Origin: Chloroflexota bacterium
GTDB taxonomy: Bacteria > Chloroflexota > Dehalococcoidia > Lucifugimonadales > UBA1127
Length of the DNA: 44,056 nt
Direction of reading: 5' to 3'
NCBI GenBank assembly: GCA_026713825.1
Contig: JAPONS010000041.1
Span: 1-44,056 of the forward strand
Shown: piece after piece, positions 14,951 to 24,104 of the stretch
Layout: each line of letters starts with the position of its first letter
How positions within the stretch are numbered: the first letter of the stretch is position 1
The notes under the pieces: generated by a model
The model's database searches: none
What the model was told of the DNA's origin: nothing
What the model saw: the letters and a program-made list of their open reading frames with translations, nothing else
Made by a program: the position numbers and the translations under genes

Positions 14951-15874
14951 ATGGCCGACGAGGCAGCAGTCAAGGAGTTGGTCCGCGGCGCGTACGACAT
15001 GCACATCCACAGCGAGCCCGACGTGCTCCCGCGCAAGTTCAACGACATCGTGCTGGCCGAGCACGCCGTCGAGGCCGGCATGGCCGGGGTCGTGCTCAAG
15101 TCCCACTACATCTGCACGGCGGACCGCGCCAGCCTCATCAACCAGATGTTCCCGCAGATGAGGGCCTTCGGCGGCCTCGTCCTCAACAACTCCATGGGCG
15201 GCATGAACCCCCTCGCCGTCGACGTCGCCGGCCGCCTCGGCAACAAGGTCGTCTGGTTCCCCACCGTCGATGCGGAGAACGAGGTCAAGAACATCACCGG
15301 CGAGAACGTCGACGGCAAGCCGCAGCCCTACTGGATGACCATCGCCCGCGCCATGCGCGAGAAGGGCATCGCCGGCGACCCCGTGAAGGTCGTCGTCGAC
15401 GGCAAGGTGACCCACGCGGCCATCCAGTGCATGGAGGTCATCGCCGAGTACGACATGATCCTCGCCACCGGCCATATCTCGCCGGAGGAGATGCTCCCCG
15501 TCGTCAAGGCCGCCCGCGAGGCCAAGGTCAACCGCGTCATCATCACCCACCCGGAGTTCCCGGCCACCTACCTGGACCAGGACCAGCAGCGCGCCCTCGG
15601 CAAGTACGACGTCATGTTCGAGCGTTGCTTCACCCAGCCCTACACCAAGAAGGTCGAGTGGGAGACCGTCTACGACAACATCCGCAAGATCGGCCCCAAC
15701 TCCACCATCCTCTCCACGGACCTCGGCCAGAGCACGGCCCCGTGGGTCGAGGAGGGCCTCGGCATCTTCATCGGCAACCTGCTCGATAACGGCTTCACTC
15801 CCTCGGAGATCGAAACGATGTCCCACCAGAACGCCGGCGAGATCCTCGGCCAGCTGGAGCCAGCCAAGGCATAG
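14951..15874 (+). CDS. DUF6282 amidohydrolase-like protein
   Basis: The ATG at 14951 follows GAGAGGAGACACCC. The 307-residue protein starts with the metal-binding pattern AYDMHIHSEPDVLPRKF and carries further His residues (VVLKSHYICTADRA, ILATGHISPEEM, VIITHPEFPATYL) and a late Asp (ILSTDLGQS). These fit a TIM-barrel metal hydrolase of the amidohydrolase/PHP type annotated DUF6282. No substrate can be read from the sequence. It is a single gene with a promoter in front and a strong terminator behind. Confidence 0.8.
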   Translation: MADEAAVKELVRGAYDMHIHSEPDVLPRKFNDIVLAEHAVEAGMAGVVLKSHYICTADRASLINQMFPQMRAFGGLVLNNSMGGMNPLAVDVAGRLGNKVVWFPTVDAENEVKNITGENVDGKPQPYWMTIARAMREKGIAGDPVKVVVDGKVTHAAIQCMEVIAEYDMILATGHISPEEMLPVVKAAREAKVNRVIITHPEFPATYLDQDQQRALGKYDVMFERCFTQPYTKKVEWETVYDNIRKIGPNSTILSTDLGQSTAPWVEEGLGIFIGNLLDNGFTPSEIETMSHQNAGEILGQLEPAKA

Positions 15875-15900
15875 CCGCAAAAAGCGTTGAGCCACAACAA

Positions 15901-15935
15901 GAGGGGCCTCCTCAGAGGAGGCCCCTCTCCTTTGG
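15901..15935 (+). terminator. Intrinsic terminator after the DUF6282 gene
   Basis: GAGGGGCCTCC (15901-15911) pairs with GGAGGCCCCTC (15917-15927), with a 5-base loop followed by TCCTTTGGG. The hairpin is 26 bases after the stop codon. Confidence 0.8.
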
Positions 15936-15988
15936 GCGACCCTTCAGTCGTAGCTGTGTCCAGGGCAAGCAGTGTGACCTTCACATCA

Positions 15989-16017
15989 TTGAAGCCAGTC
16001 TCAAAATGCCGTATCCT
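15989..16017 (+). promoter_or_regulatory. Candidate promoter of the 16049 gene
   Basis: TTGAAG (15989-15994), a 17-base spacer, TATCCT (16012-16017). The region is AT-richer than its surroundings. Confidence 0.4.
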
Positions 16018-16048
16018 TTTCTAGCTATAAGACTTTCAGGAGGTAGCT

Positions 16049-16243
16049 ATGACCTCTGGCAACACTCGCACCCTGCTCCACACCATCGATGGCCCCAACG
16101 GCAGTGCCGCCCTGTACGAGGTGGTAAGCCCCGGCCAGGCGCAGCCCAGCTACGAGGTGGACTTCGGCGGCGCGACCACCACCTTCAAGAGCATGGGCGA
16201 GGCCTACATTGAGGCCGGCGTCATGTCCGGTACGCCCACCTAG
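16049..16243 (+). CDS. Small hypothetical protein
   Basis: The ATG at 16049 follows AGGAGGTAGCT, an ideal ribosome site. The 64-residue protein is beta-rich at the start (TRTLLHTIDGPNGSAALYEV), then reads QPSYEVDFGGATTTFKSMGE and ends with a short helix. It contains no Cys, signal or membrane segment. The family is not recognised. It converges on the first MFS gene with a 32-base gap and has its own promoter. Confidence 0.65.
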   Translation: MTSGNTRTLLHTIDGPNGSAALYEVVSPGQAQPSYEVDFGGATTTFKSMGEAYIEAGVMSGTPT

Positions 16244-16275
16244 CTCGACCGCGCGGGGGCTGGCGGCCGTCGCGG

Positions 16276-17625
16276 CTAGCCCAGCCCCCGGGTCCGGCCC
16301 GTCGCCTGCCGCTCGATGTCCCGCTCCCGCCGCTCCAGCACTCGCCGCCGCATATCCGCCAGCCTTCGCGTGGGCTGCGGAGGCCTCTTCGCAGCTAGGA
16401 AGAACACAGACGCCAGCCCCGTCATGACGGCAAGCACCACAAATCCCGTCTGATAGTCGCCATTTACGTCCGCCATCCACCCCGCGAACACCGGCCCGAA
16501 CATGATGCCCATTGTGACGATGACCGATGACAACCCCATGATCGTCCCCAGCGCCCGCCGCCCGAAGTAGTCGGCCCGTATCGCGCCCATCAGCGGTCCC
16601 CGGCCGCCCCACGCCAGCCCGTGGATGATCGAGAAGAAGTAGACAACGCCCAGCGAGGTCGCGAACGTGATTCCCAGCAGCGCCACGCAGTGCGCCACCA
16701 TGCCGGCCGCGCAGATGAGCCGCTTGTCGACCCTGTCGCCCAGTAGCCCGCCGCCGATCTGCCCCACCATTGAGGTCATGGTCATCACCGTGACCACGAG
16801 CGCCGCCGACTCCAGCGACACGTCCAGCCGGTGCACGATGTGCGGGATGAGGTGCACCATAATTGCGCCCACCACCAGCAGCGCGCTGCCGTGGCCAAGG
16901 GAGATCAGCCAGAACGCACGCGTGCGGAGCGCCTCGCCCACGGTGAAGTCCCGTCCCGCCAGCGCCGCCCGCGAGGTGGTGGCCGCCGCCCGAGGGTCGG
17001 GCCCGCCGTCCGGCCGCATGCCGTAGCGCTCCGGCCTGCCGCGAATGATCGGCATCAGCGGCAGCCCCACGGCGAGGATGATGACGCACGATGCGATGGC
17101 CGTCGTTCGCCATCCGAACGTCGTCAGCGCGACGGCCACCAGCGGCACCAGCATCCCGCCGAGCCCTAACCCCGTCGTCGAGAGCGCCAGCGCCAGCGAC
17201 CGGCGCCGCTGGAACCAGTTCGCCACGGCGACGATGAGCGTCAGGTACCCGCTCAAACCAAACCCCACCGACAGCACCACGAAGGCAAGGTAGAACGTCA
17301 GGAGCGATTGGATCTGGCTCAGGAGGAGAAACCCCAGGGCAAGCACGATGACCCCGGCCGTCAGCACCACCCTCGGCCCGAACCGGTCGACGAGCAGCCC
17401 CTGCACCGGGCCTAGCAGCCCGTTCTGCAGCTGCAGGATGGAGAACGACCACGCAAGAGCCGCGCTGCTCCACCCGAACTCTTCCTGCAGCCGCAGAAAG
17501 TACGCGCCGAACGCCTGCAGCAGCAGGCCGCCCTGCAGCCCCTGTATGACGATTGCCGCCCCGACAATCCACCACCCGTAGAACAGGCGGTTGGCGTTCC
17601 TCCTGAGTATGTCCGGTGTAGTCAA
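16276..17625 (-). CDS. MFS transporter (oxalate/monocarboxylate type), copy 1
   Basis: The product has about 449 residues and twelve predicted membrane segments. The loop 2-3 MFS signature is LLVDRFGPRVVL, and its pseudo-repeat in the second half is GLLGDRVDKRLI. The pattern NRLFYGWWIVGAAIVIQG at the start and FGAYFLRLQEEFGWS are typical of the OFA/MCT group carrying oxalate, formate or other organic anions. A TTG at 17625 is chosen because it matches the start of the downstream-numbered paralogue (MTTPDILRRN versus MTQIAPDIVRRN). A GTG at 17640 has its ribosome site too close. The tandem copy at 17764 is strongly similar throughout. Confidence 0.8.
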   Translation of the reverse strand: MTTPDILRRNANRLFYGWWIVGAAIVIQGLQGGLLLQAFGAYFLRLQEEFGWSSAALAWSFSILQLQNGLLGPVQGLLVDRFGPRVVLTAGVIVLALGFLLLSQIQSLLTFYLAFVVLSVGFGLSGYLTLIVAVANWFQRRRSLALALSTTGLGLGGMLVPLVAVALTTFGWRTTAIASCVIILAVGLPLMPIIRGRPERYGMRPDGGPDPRAAATTSRAALAGRDFTVGEALRTRAFWLISLGHGSALLVVGAIMVHLIPHIVHRLDVSLESAALVVTVMTMTSMVGQIGGGLLGDRVDKRLICAAGMVAHCVALLGITFATSLGVVYFFSIIHGLAWGGRGPLMGAIRADYFGRRALGTIMGLSSVIVTMGIMFGPVFAGWMADVNGDYQTGFVVLAVMTGLASVFFLAAKRPPQPTRRLADMRRRVLERRERDIERQATGRTRGLG

Positions 17626-17763
17626 ACCTGAGATTCCCACTTCCTTGGAACGCGATTGCAGCGCGCATAGTTCGCACGATGCCCGTCACTGCTGTTGTGA
17701 GTTCCCCCTTGGGACCCGCCGGCCGCTGCCGGGATTGAGTTGTTTGAGCGCTGTGACTGCGCG

Positions 17764-19095
17764 CTAGCCCTGCCCCCGCGCGCGCCGCTGCATCACCAGC
17801 CGCCGCCCGCGCGCCCACGCGCTCTCGGGCACCGACGGCCGCTTCGCCGCGAGGAAGAAGACGGTCCCGACGCCCGTCATCGCCGCAAGAATCACGAATC
17901 CCAGTTGGTAGTCCCCCCGCACGTCGGCCATCCACCCCGCGAACACCGGCCCGAACACGTTGCCGATGGTCACAATGAGGGACGAAAGCCCCATGATCGT
18001 CCCGATTGCCTTCAGCCCGAAGTAGTCCGCCCGGATTGCCCCCATCAGCGGCCCCCGCGCGCCCCATGCCAGCCCGTGTATCACCGCGAAGACGTAGACC
18101 AGCCACATGGAGTCCGCAAACGCTATCCCCATCAGCGCCACCGTGTGGCCCAGCATGCACGCCGCAGCGATGAGCCGCTTGTCCATCCGGTCGCCCAGGA
18201 TCCCGCCGCTCACCAGCCCCGCAATCTGCGCCGTCGTGATCACCGTGATCACCGCCGACGCTGTCTCCAGCGGGACGTCCAGCTTCTGCACGAGGTGGGG
18301 AATCAGGTGCACCATGATCGCGCCCACCACGAACAGCGCGCTCCCGTGCCCGAACGAGATGAACCAGAAGGCGGGCGTCCGCATCGCCTCCCGCGCCGTG
18401 AACTCCCGTTCGGGCCCGATCTGCACCGGCGTGGTCCGGCTCTCTGCTGGGGTAGGCTCATACCGGCGCCCGTCTGGGATCATCCCATACTGCTCCGGCC
18501 TCGTTCGGAAGATGGGCACCAGCGGCAGCCCAACCACTAGGATGATGACGCCCGAGGCAAAGGCCGTCGTCTGCCACCCGAAGTGGATCAGCGACAGCGC
18601 CACCACGGGCACGAAGATCCCGCCGATGCTCGCCCCCGTCTGCGAGAGCGCCAGCGCCGTCGCCCGCCGCCTGCGGAACCAGTTGGACACCGTCACGAAC
18701 AGCGTGAGGAACCCGCCAAGCCCGCTCCCAATCGCAATGACCACGAAGGCGAGGTAGAAGTCGAGCAGCGAGTCAATCCGGCTGAGCATCATGAAGCCGA
18801 TGGCAAAGATGATCAGCCCGACCACAAGGACAGCGCGAGGTCCGAACTTGTCGATGAGCCAGCCCTGAAACGGCCCCAGCAGCCCGCTCTCGATTCGCAG
18901 CAGCGAGAACGACCACGAGAGGGACGCGCTGCTCCACCCGAACTCCTCCCGCAGCCGAACGAAGTACGCGCCGAACGCCTGGAACAGCAGCCCGCCGTGC
19001 AGGAACTGGATGAAGACTGCCGCCCCGACAATCCACCACCCAAAGAACACCTTTCCGGCGTTCCTCCGCACAATGTCCGGCGCTATTTGTGTCAA
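17764..19095 (-). CDS. MFS transporter (oxalate/monocarboxylate type), copy 2
   Basis: The 443-residue paralogue of the 16276 gene lies in the same direction, so the two arose by tandem duplication. Landmarks: GKVFFGWWIVGAAVFIQF, LIDKFGPRAVLVV after TM2, GILGDRMDKRLI in the second half, and the shared block AWGARGPLMGAIRADYFG. The start is a TTG with AGAGAACG just before it. It is the upstream gene, so it is probably transcribed first, with copy 1 following after 138 bases. The cargo is unknown but probably a small carboxylate. Direct repeats at 19105 and 19141 lie immediately upstream. Confidence 0.85.
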   Translation of the reverse strand: MTQIAPDIVRRNAGKVFFGWWIVGAAVFIQFLHGGLLFQAFGAYFVRLREEFGWSSASLSWSFSLLRIESGLLGPFQGWLIDKFGPRAVLVVGLIIFAIGFMMLSRIDSLLDFYLAFVVIAIGSGLGGFLTLFVTVSNWFRRRRATALALSQTGASIGGIFVPVVALSLIHFGWQTTAFASGVIILVVGLPLVPIFRTRPEQYGMIPDGRRYEPTPAESRTTPVQIGPEREFTAREAMRTPAFWFISFGHGSALFVVGAIMVHLIPHLVQKLDVPLETASAVITVITTAQIAGLVSGGILGDRMDKRLIAAACMLGHTVALMGIAFADSMWLVYVFAVIHGLAWGARGPLMGAIRADYFGLKAIGTIMGLSSLIVTIGNVFGPVFAGWMADVRGDYQLGFVILAAMTGVGTVFFLAAKRPSVPESAWARGRRLVMQRRARGQG

Positions 19096-19104
19096 CGTTC
19101 TCTA

Positions 19105-19154
19105 CATTCTCTCGAAAATTGTCGGTCGCCCCATGAGCGGCATTCTGTCGAAAA
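19105..19154. promoter_or_regulatory. Pair of 14-base direct repeats upstream of the MFS pair
   Basis: CATTCTCTCGAAAA (19105-19118) and CATTCTGTCGAAAA (19141-19154) differ at one base and are 36 bases apart start to start, between the MFS pair and argH. The spacing is near three to four helical turns, which suits a tandem operator. No promoter could be read with confidence. Confidence 0.45.
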
Positions 19155-19287
19155 CCGTGAATCTTGACAGGGAAGCGGGTCTCGGAAGCGCCTGAGTTGC
19201 TTGACTGCCCCTTGGATTGAACGGCCCAGCGCGCGCCGCCGTTCCCGGCGAGGCCAAGGCACAGGCCCCGCTGACGGCTGCGACCGG

Positions 19288-20637
19288 CTACATGCCCAGC
19301 CGCTCGCGCACCCGCCGCAGCGCCGCCGCAACCTGCGATGGCGCCGTGCCGCCCGGAACGTTGCGCGATTCCAACGCCGTCGCCACCGTCGTCCCCAGCA
19401 CGTCCGCGTCGAACAGCGGCGAGAATGCGCGGTAGTCCTCCAGCGACAGCTCCTCGAAGCGCGCGCCCTTGTCTTCTGCGAAGCGCGTGAGCTGCGCGAC
19501 GACGCCGTGCGCCTGCCGGAACGGCAGCCCCTTGCGGACCAGGTAGTCGGCCAGATCAGTCGCAAGGCTGTACCCGCCGCCCTCCGCCGCCTGCGCCATC
19601 CGCTCGCGGTTGAACATCGCGCCCCCGAGCATCCGCGTGAATGCCGCGACCGTTGGCAGCAGCGTGTCCACCGTGTCGAAGAGCGCTTCCTTGCCCTCCT
19701 GCAGGTCTTGGTTCTACGTCAGCGGCAGCCCCTTCACCGTCGTCAGCGCCGCCATCAGGTGACCGTACACGCGTCCCGTGCGGCCCCGGGCGAGCTCCGC
19801 CAGGTCCGGGTTGCGCTTCTGCGGCATGATGCTGCTGCCCGTCGTGTCCTCGTCCGCCAGCCGCAGGAAGCCGAACTCCTCCGACGACCACAGCACAAAC
19901 TCCTCCCCCATGCGCGAGAGGTGCCCCATGCACGCCGAAGCCGCGTACAGGTAGTCCAGCACGAAGTCCCGGTCCGCCACCGCGTCCATGCTGTTCGTCG
20001 TCACCCCGTCGAAGCCCAGCTCCTGCGCGACCGACTCCCGGTCCAACGGGTACGGCGACCCCGCCAGCGCGCCGCTGCCCAGCGGCAGCACGTTGGCGCG
20101 CGCGCCCGCCTGCTGGAACCGCTCCACATCCCGCTCGAACATCTCCACGTACGCCAGCAGGTGGTGCGCCAGCGCCACGGGCTGCGCCCGCTGCAAGTGC
20201 GTATATCCCGGCATCGCCGTCGTCACGTGCTCACCCGCCGTCGAGGCCAGCGCGCGCTGCAGGCCGTGCAGCGCCTCTGCCGTCTCCCCGGCCGTGCGCC
20301 GCACGAAGAGGCGCATGTCCGTCGCGATCTGGTCGTTGCGCGAGCGTGCCGTGTGCAGCTTGCCCGCCGTCTCGCCGATGAGGTCGTGGAGGCGCGCCTC
20401 TACGTTCATGTGCAGGTCTTCCAGCTCCCGCCGCCACGGAAACGTGCCGCCCTCGATCTCGCCGCGGACGGCGTCGAGGCCCGCGCACATGCGCTCTGCC
20501 TCGTCGTCGGTGACGATGCCCTGCCGCGCCAGCATCCGCGCGTGCGCCTGCGACCCCGCGATGTCCTCACGGTAGAGCCGCCAGTCGTAGTGCAGCGAGA
20601 TGGTGTAGTCCAGCGAGGTATATTCGTCCGCCATCAT
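19288..20637 (-). pseudogene. argH: Argininosuccinate lyase interrupted by an amber codon
   Basis: ArgH releases arginine and fumarate from argininosuccinate. The frame from the ATG at 20637 to the TAG at 19714-19716 gives 307 residues. The same frame then continues without shift to a TAG at 19288 and completes a normal length (449 codons plus stop). The signature GSSIMPQKRN is at 267-276 and GYTHLQ at 144-149. At codon 308, where the family has Tyr in PLTYN, the codon is TAG in place of TAC. This is a single base, C at 19714 where G is expected. The C-terminal part (from NQDLQEGKEALFDTVDTLL) is otherwise intact, so the event is recent or a sequencing error. It overlaps the maoC-like gene by 4 bases (ATGA). 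Confidence 0.9.
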
Positions 20638-21104
20638 GCCGGCCTCTTGGGCGCGAGGAACCGTCGCCGGTACGTCAGCACGCGCTCGTCACGCTGGTTA
20701 TGCGCCCGCGTCTCGATGTACACGACCCCGCGGTCCGGCCGCGACGCCGACTCCCGCACCTCCAGCACCTCGCTCTCGGCGTAGATGGTGTCCCCCGCGA
20801 ATACCGGCCCGTCGTGCGTGACCCTCTCGTACTCCAGGTTCGCGATGGCCTTCCCCGACGTGTCGATGACGCTCATGCCGACCGCCACGCTCAGCACCAG
20901 CGGCCCCGCCACGAGGATGCGCCCGTGCTGGTGTTCCTGCATGTAGTTCTCGTCCAGGTGCAGAGGGTTGTGGTTCATGGTGAGGAGGCAGAAGAGATTG
21001 TTGTCGCTCTCCGTGATCGTCTTGCCCGGCCAGTGGCGGTACACGTCGCCCACCTGGAAGTCCTCCAGGTAGCGCCCGTAGCGTTCCTTGCCGTCGTGGA
21101 TCAT
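20634..21104 (-). CDS. MaoC-family (hot-dog) dehydratase-like protein
   Basis: The ATG at 21104 is preferred over a GTG at 21116; GAGAG lies close to it. The 156-residue hot-dog protein shows YLEDFQVGDVYRHWPGKTIT, the hydratase-type motif MNHNPLHLDENYM (active-site Asn/His position) and GRILVAGPLVLSVAVGMSV. Such enzymes hydrate enoyl-CoA or related acyl thioesters. It sits between an unknown dimeric-barrel gene and argH and overlaps argH by 4 bases, so it is in the same transcript though unrelated to arginine synthesis. Confidence 0.8.
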   Translation of the reverse strand: MIHDGKERYGRYLEDFQVGDVYRHWPGKTITESDNNLFCLLTMNHNPLHLDENYMQEHQHGRILVAGPLVLSVAVGMSVIDTSGKAIANLEYERVTHDGPVFAGDTIYAESEVLEVRESASRPDRGVVYIETRAHNQRDERVLTYRRRFLAPKRPA

Positions 21105-21112
21105 TGATGCTC

Positions 21113-21240
21113 TCACCGTTCGCCCTGAGCGTGCCCAGGGGTCTGCTCGCCCCCTCCCGCTTTACCGGCGAAAGCCGGTATCCAGGGGTGGGCAAAGGCC
21201 TCGTCGTCCGCCCGGAGCCCGTCGAAGGGCAAACGCCTGC
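21113..21240. repeat. Composite of interspersed palindromes
   Basis: This stretch holds half of a CCGTTCGCCCTGAGC element (21116), a TACCGGC-GAAA-GCCGGTA hairpin (21163-21180) and a GGAGCCCGTCGAAGGGC segment (about 21216-21232). It looks like nested insertion of two repeat families between co-transcribed genes. Another small GC-rich copy is near 21590. Confidence 0.65.
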
Positions 21241-21264
21241 CGACCCTGCGCCGAGGACGCCGCC

Positions 21265-21570
21265 CTACTCGCCGATCACCTTGTACACGATGCGGTTGCG
21301 GTTCCGGCAGTGGGGCCGGATCTCCGTCGGCCAGCGCCCCGAGTCCGCCGCGGCCACCCACGCGTCGCTCGTCACGACGCCGGGGTTGTCGATCTCGTAC
21401 ACGGCCAAATACTTCGGCGAGCCCTCCTCCGCCACGTAGCGCTTCGCGCTCTGGACGCCCGGCACCTGCAGCAGGGCGGGGATGTGCTCGTTCTCGTAGC
21501 AGTCGTTGAAGTCGGCCTCCTTGTCGGGGTCGACGTCCATTGCCGCAATGTATATGTACTTGTCTGCCAT
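21265..21570 (-). CDS. Dimeric alpha/beta-barrel protein (ABM/DUF4286-like)
   Basis: The ATG at 21570 follows GGAGGGCGGC. The 101-residue protein has the ferredoxin-like pattern KYIYIAAMDVDPDKEADFND, EHIPALLQVPGVQSAKRYV, then KYLAVYEIDNPGVVTSDAW. These match small stress-responsive or monooxygenase-like dimeric barrels. There are no cofactor residues to name a reaction. It is co-directional between argG and maoC, with repeat-filled gaps on both sides. Confidence 0.7.
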   Translation of the reverse strand: MADKYIYIAAMDVDPDKEADFNDCYENEHIPALLQVPGVQSAKRYVAEEGSPKYLAVYEIDNPGVVTSDAWVAAADSGRWPTEIRPHCRNRNRIVYKVIGE

Positions 21571-21654
21571 GCCGCCCTCCATACCCTGCCGTCGTTCCCG
21601 CGCAGGCGGGGACCTCACCCTTTGCCCCGCTCCGACTCCGGTGTGCCGCGGCGT

Positions 21655-22857
21655 TTACCCCTGCCGCGACTGCCGCCTCGACTGCGTCCGCACCGGCAGC
21701 CCGAAGACGTTGATGAACCCCACCGAAGCCTTGTGGTCGAACTGGTCGGCCTCGTCGTACGTGGCGAGGCCGTAGTCGTACAACGCGTGCGGAGACTGCC
21801 GCCCGACGACTGTGCACGTGCCCTTGTTCAACCGCACCCGCACCGTGCCCGACACGAACTCCTGCGTGCTGTCCACGTAGGCGTCCAGGTCCTCGCGGTG
21901 CTTCGTGAACCAGAGGCCGTTGTACACAATGTCCGCGTACTGCTGCGCCACGATCTCCTTGAAACGCACCTGCTCCTTGCTCAGCGTCAGCGTCTCCAGC
22001 GACCGGTGCGCCGCGTGCAGCACGACGCCCGCCGGCGCCTCGTAGATCTCCCGCGACTTGATGCCGACCAGCCGGTTTTCCAGGTGGTCGATGCGGCCCA
22101 CGCCGTGCTCGCCCGCCAGCGCGTTCAGGTGCAGCACCAGCGACTTCCCGCCCAGCGACTCGCCGTTCACCGACACTGGCGCCCCCTTCTCAAAGCCAAT
22201 CTCCAGGTACAGGGGTGTATCCGGCGTGTCCTTCATGGAGCGCGTCCACGCGTAGATCTCCTCCGGCGGCTCGTGCCACGGGTCCTCCAGCACCCCCGCC
22301 TCGATGGAGCGGCCCCACAGGTTCTCGTCGACGGAGAAAGGGCTGTCCTTGGTGTTGGGCACCGGCACGTTGTGCGCCGCCGCGTATTCGATCTCCTCGT
22401 CGCGGCTCATGCCCCACTCGCGCGCCGGCGCGATGACCCGCAGGTCCGGCGCCAGCGCCCCAACGCTCACGTCGAACCGCACCTGGTCGTTGCCCTTCCC
22501 CGTGCAGCCGTGCGCGACGAACTCCGCGCCCTCATCCAGCGCCACCGACGCCAGGTACTCCGCAATCAGCGGCCGCGCCAGCGCCGTCGCCAGCGGGTAC
22601 TGCGCCTCGTAGATGCCCCCCGCCCGCAGCGCCGGCCACACGAACCGCTCGACGAAGGCCTCCTGCCCGTCCAGCACGATAGCTTTCTCCGCGCCCGTCG
22701 CCAGCGCCTTCAGCCGCACCTCCTCCAGGTCGCGCCCCTGCCCTAGCTCTGCCGTCACAGTGATGACCTCGGCGTCGTAGTGCTCCTTGATCCACGGAAT
22801 GGCCACGGACGTGTCCAGCCCGCCGCTATATGCCAAGACCACCTTCTGCTTCGCCAT
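21655..22857 (-). CDS. argG: Argininosuccinate synthase
   Basis: ArgG joins citrulline and aspartate with ATP cleavage to AMP. The ATG at 22857 follows AAGGACTGGAC and gives MAKQKVVLAYSGGLDTSVAI, with the N-type ATP pyrophosphatase P-loop SGGLDTS at 11-17. The length of 400 residues is normal. Further family motifs are GCTGKGNDQVRF and EIYAWTRSM (the usual region is slightly changed). A long frame upstream to 23481 is a shadow of argD. The next genes in the transcript are an unknown barrel gene, maoC and argH. Confidence 0.96.
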   Translation of the reverse strand: MAKQKVVLAYSGGLDTSVAIPWIKEHYDAEVITVTAELGQGRDLEEVRLKALATGAEKAIVLDGQEAFVERFVWPALRAGGIYEAQYPLATALARPLIAEYLASVALDEGAEFVAHGCTGKGNDQVRFDVSVGALAPDLRVIAPAREWGMSRDEEIEYAAAHNVPVPNTKDSPFSVDENLWGRSIEAGVLEDPWHEPPEEIYAWTRSMKDTPDTPLYLEIGFEKGAPVSVNGESLGGKSLVLHLNALAGEHGVGRIDHLENRLVGIKSREIYEAPAGVVLHAAHRSLETLTLSKEQVRFKEIVAQQYADIVYNGLWFTKHREDLDAYVDSTQEFVSGTVRVRLNKGTCTVVGRQSPHALYDYGLATYDEADQFDHKASVGFINVFGLPVRTQSRRQSRQG

Positions 22858-22895
22858 GTCCAGTCCTTCAGTCCAAATCGATTGAGTTGCGTTCT

Positions 22896-24104
22896 CTACT
22901 TCGCCTTGGCGACGCGCTCCACCGCGTCCACCAGCGCCCGCTCGAAGCGGTCCACCGCGATGTCCACCTCGGCGTCCGAGATGTTCAGCGCCGGCATGAA
23001 ACGCACCGCCGTCGGCCGCACCGGGTTGAGCAGCAGCCCGCCCGCGTTGCAGGACGTGACCACCTCGCCGGCGATCGCCTCGTGGAATTCGACGGCCAGC
23101 AGCAGGCCCATGCCCCGCACTTCCTTCACCGAGTCCTCGTGCGCGGCCTTCACCCGATCGAGACCCGCCTTCAGCCGCTCGCCCATGACCCGGCCGTGCT
23201 CCACCCAGCCGCCGTCGATGACCTCCTTGACGACGGCGTATGCCGCCGCGGTCGTCAGCGCGTTGCCGCCGTAGGTGCTGCCGTGGTCGCCCGGTCGCAG
23301 CACGTCGCACGAGTCCTTGCACATGAACGCGCCGATGGGCACGCCGCCGCCCATGGCCTTCGCCAGCGTCATCACGTCCGGCTCCACGCCGTACTGCTCG
23401 TACCCGAACAGCGTCCCAAGCCGCCCAATGCCCGTCTGGATCTCGTCCAGAATGAGCAGCAGGCCCTTCTCGTCGCACCACGCGCGGACTTCCTTAAGGT
23501 AGTCGTCCGGCGGCACATTGACGCCGCCCTCGCCCTGCACGGGCTCCAGCATGACGGCGCACGTGTTCTGGTTCGTCGCCCTTTTGATCGCTTCGATGTC
23601 CCCGAAGGGCACGTTTACGAAGCCGGTCATCAGCGGCAGGAAGTTCGCCTGGTAGTTCGGGTTCCCCGTCGCCGCCAGCGCGCCCAGCGTCCTCCCGTGG
23701 AACGAGTCGACGGCGGTGATGATCTCCACCGCGCCGTTGAGGTGCTCGCGGCCGTACTTCCGCGCCAGCTTGATGGCGCCCTCGTTGGCCTCCGCGCCGC
23801 TGTTGCACACGAAGACCTTGTCCAGGCAGCTGTTCTCCACCAGGAGCTGCACCAGCTGGAGCTGCGGCAGCGTGTAGAACTGGTTCGACGTCTGGATCAG
23901 CGTCGACGCCTGCTGCGCGATGGCCTGCACCATCACCGGCGGGCAGTGCCCCAGGCAGTCGACCGCCCACCCCGCGGTGAAGTCCAAGTACTCCTTGCCG
24001 TCCGTGTCCCACACGCGGCTCCCCTGCCCTCGCTCGATGACGACGGGCTGACGGCGCACCGTGCCCATGTAGTACTGCTTTTCCGTCTCGATGTACTGGT
24101 TCAC
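22896..24104 (-). CDS. argD: Acetylornithine aminotransferase
   Basis: This class III PLP enzyme converts N-acetylglutamate semialdehyde to N-acetylornithine. The start is a GTG at 24104, whose G is shared with the TAG stop of the UPF0182 gene, so translation is coupled. The 402-residue protein shows NSGAEANEGAIKLARKY, SFHGRTLGALAATG, LILDEIQTGIGR (Asp220) and the Schiff-base Lys249 in MTLAKAMGGGVPIGAF. Related ornithine or 4-aminobutyrate aminotransferases look similar, but the arg neighbours support ArgD. Confidence 0.93.
   Translation of the reverse strand: MNQYIETEKQYYMGTVRRQPVVIERGQGSRVWDTDGKEYLDFTAGWAVDCLGHCPPVMVQAIAQQASTLIQTSNQFYTLPQLQLVQLLVENSCLDKVFVCNSGAEANEGAIKLARKYGREHLNGAVEIITAVDSFHGRTLGALAATGNPNYQANFLPLMTGFVNVPFGDIEAIKRATNQNTCAVMLEPVQGEGGVNVPPDDYLKEVRAWCDEKGLLLILDEIQTGIGRLGTLFGYEQYGVEPDVMTLAKAMGGGVPIGAFMCKDSCDVLRPGDHGSTYGGNALTTAAAYAVVKEVIDGGWVEHGRVMGERLKAGLDRVKAAHEDSVKEVRGMGLLLAVEFHEAIAGEVVTSCNAGGLLLNPVRPTAVRFMPALNISDAEVDIAVDRFERALVDAVERVAKAK

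Noticed and set aside
16025-18160. 711-residue minus-strand ORF across the MFS genes
   Set aside because: An alternative frame of two real MFS genes, rich in Gly/Arg/Ala and without membrane segments.
21655-23481. 608-residue reading of argG
   Set aside because: The first 200 residues are a shadow of argD; the MAKQKVVLAYSGG start with a ribosome site is the real one.
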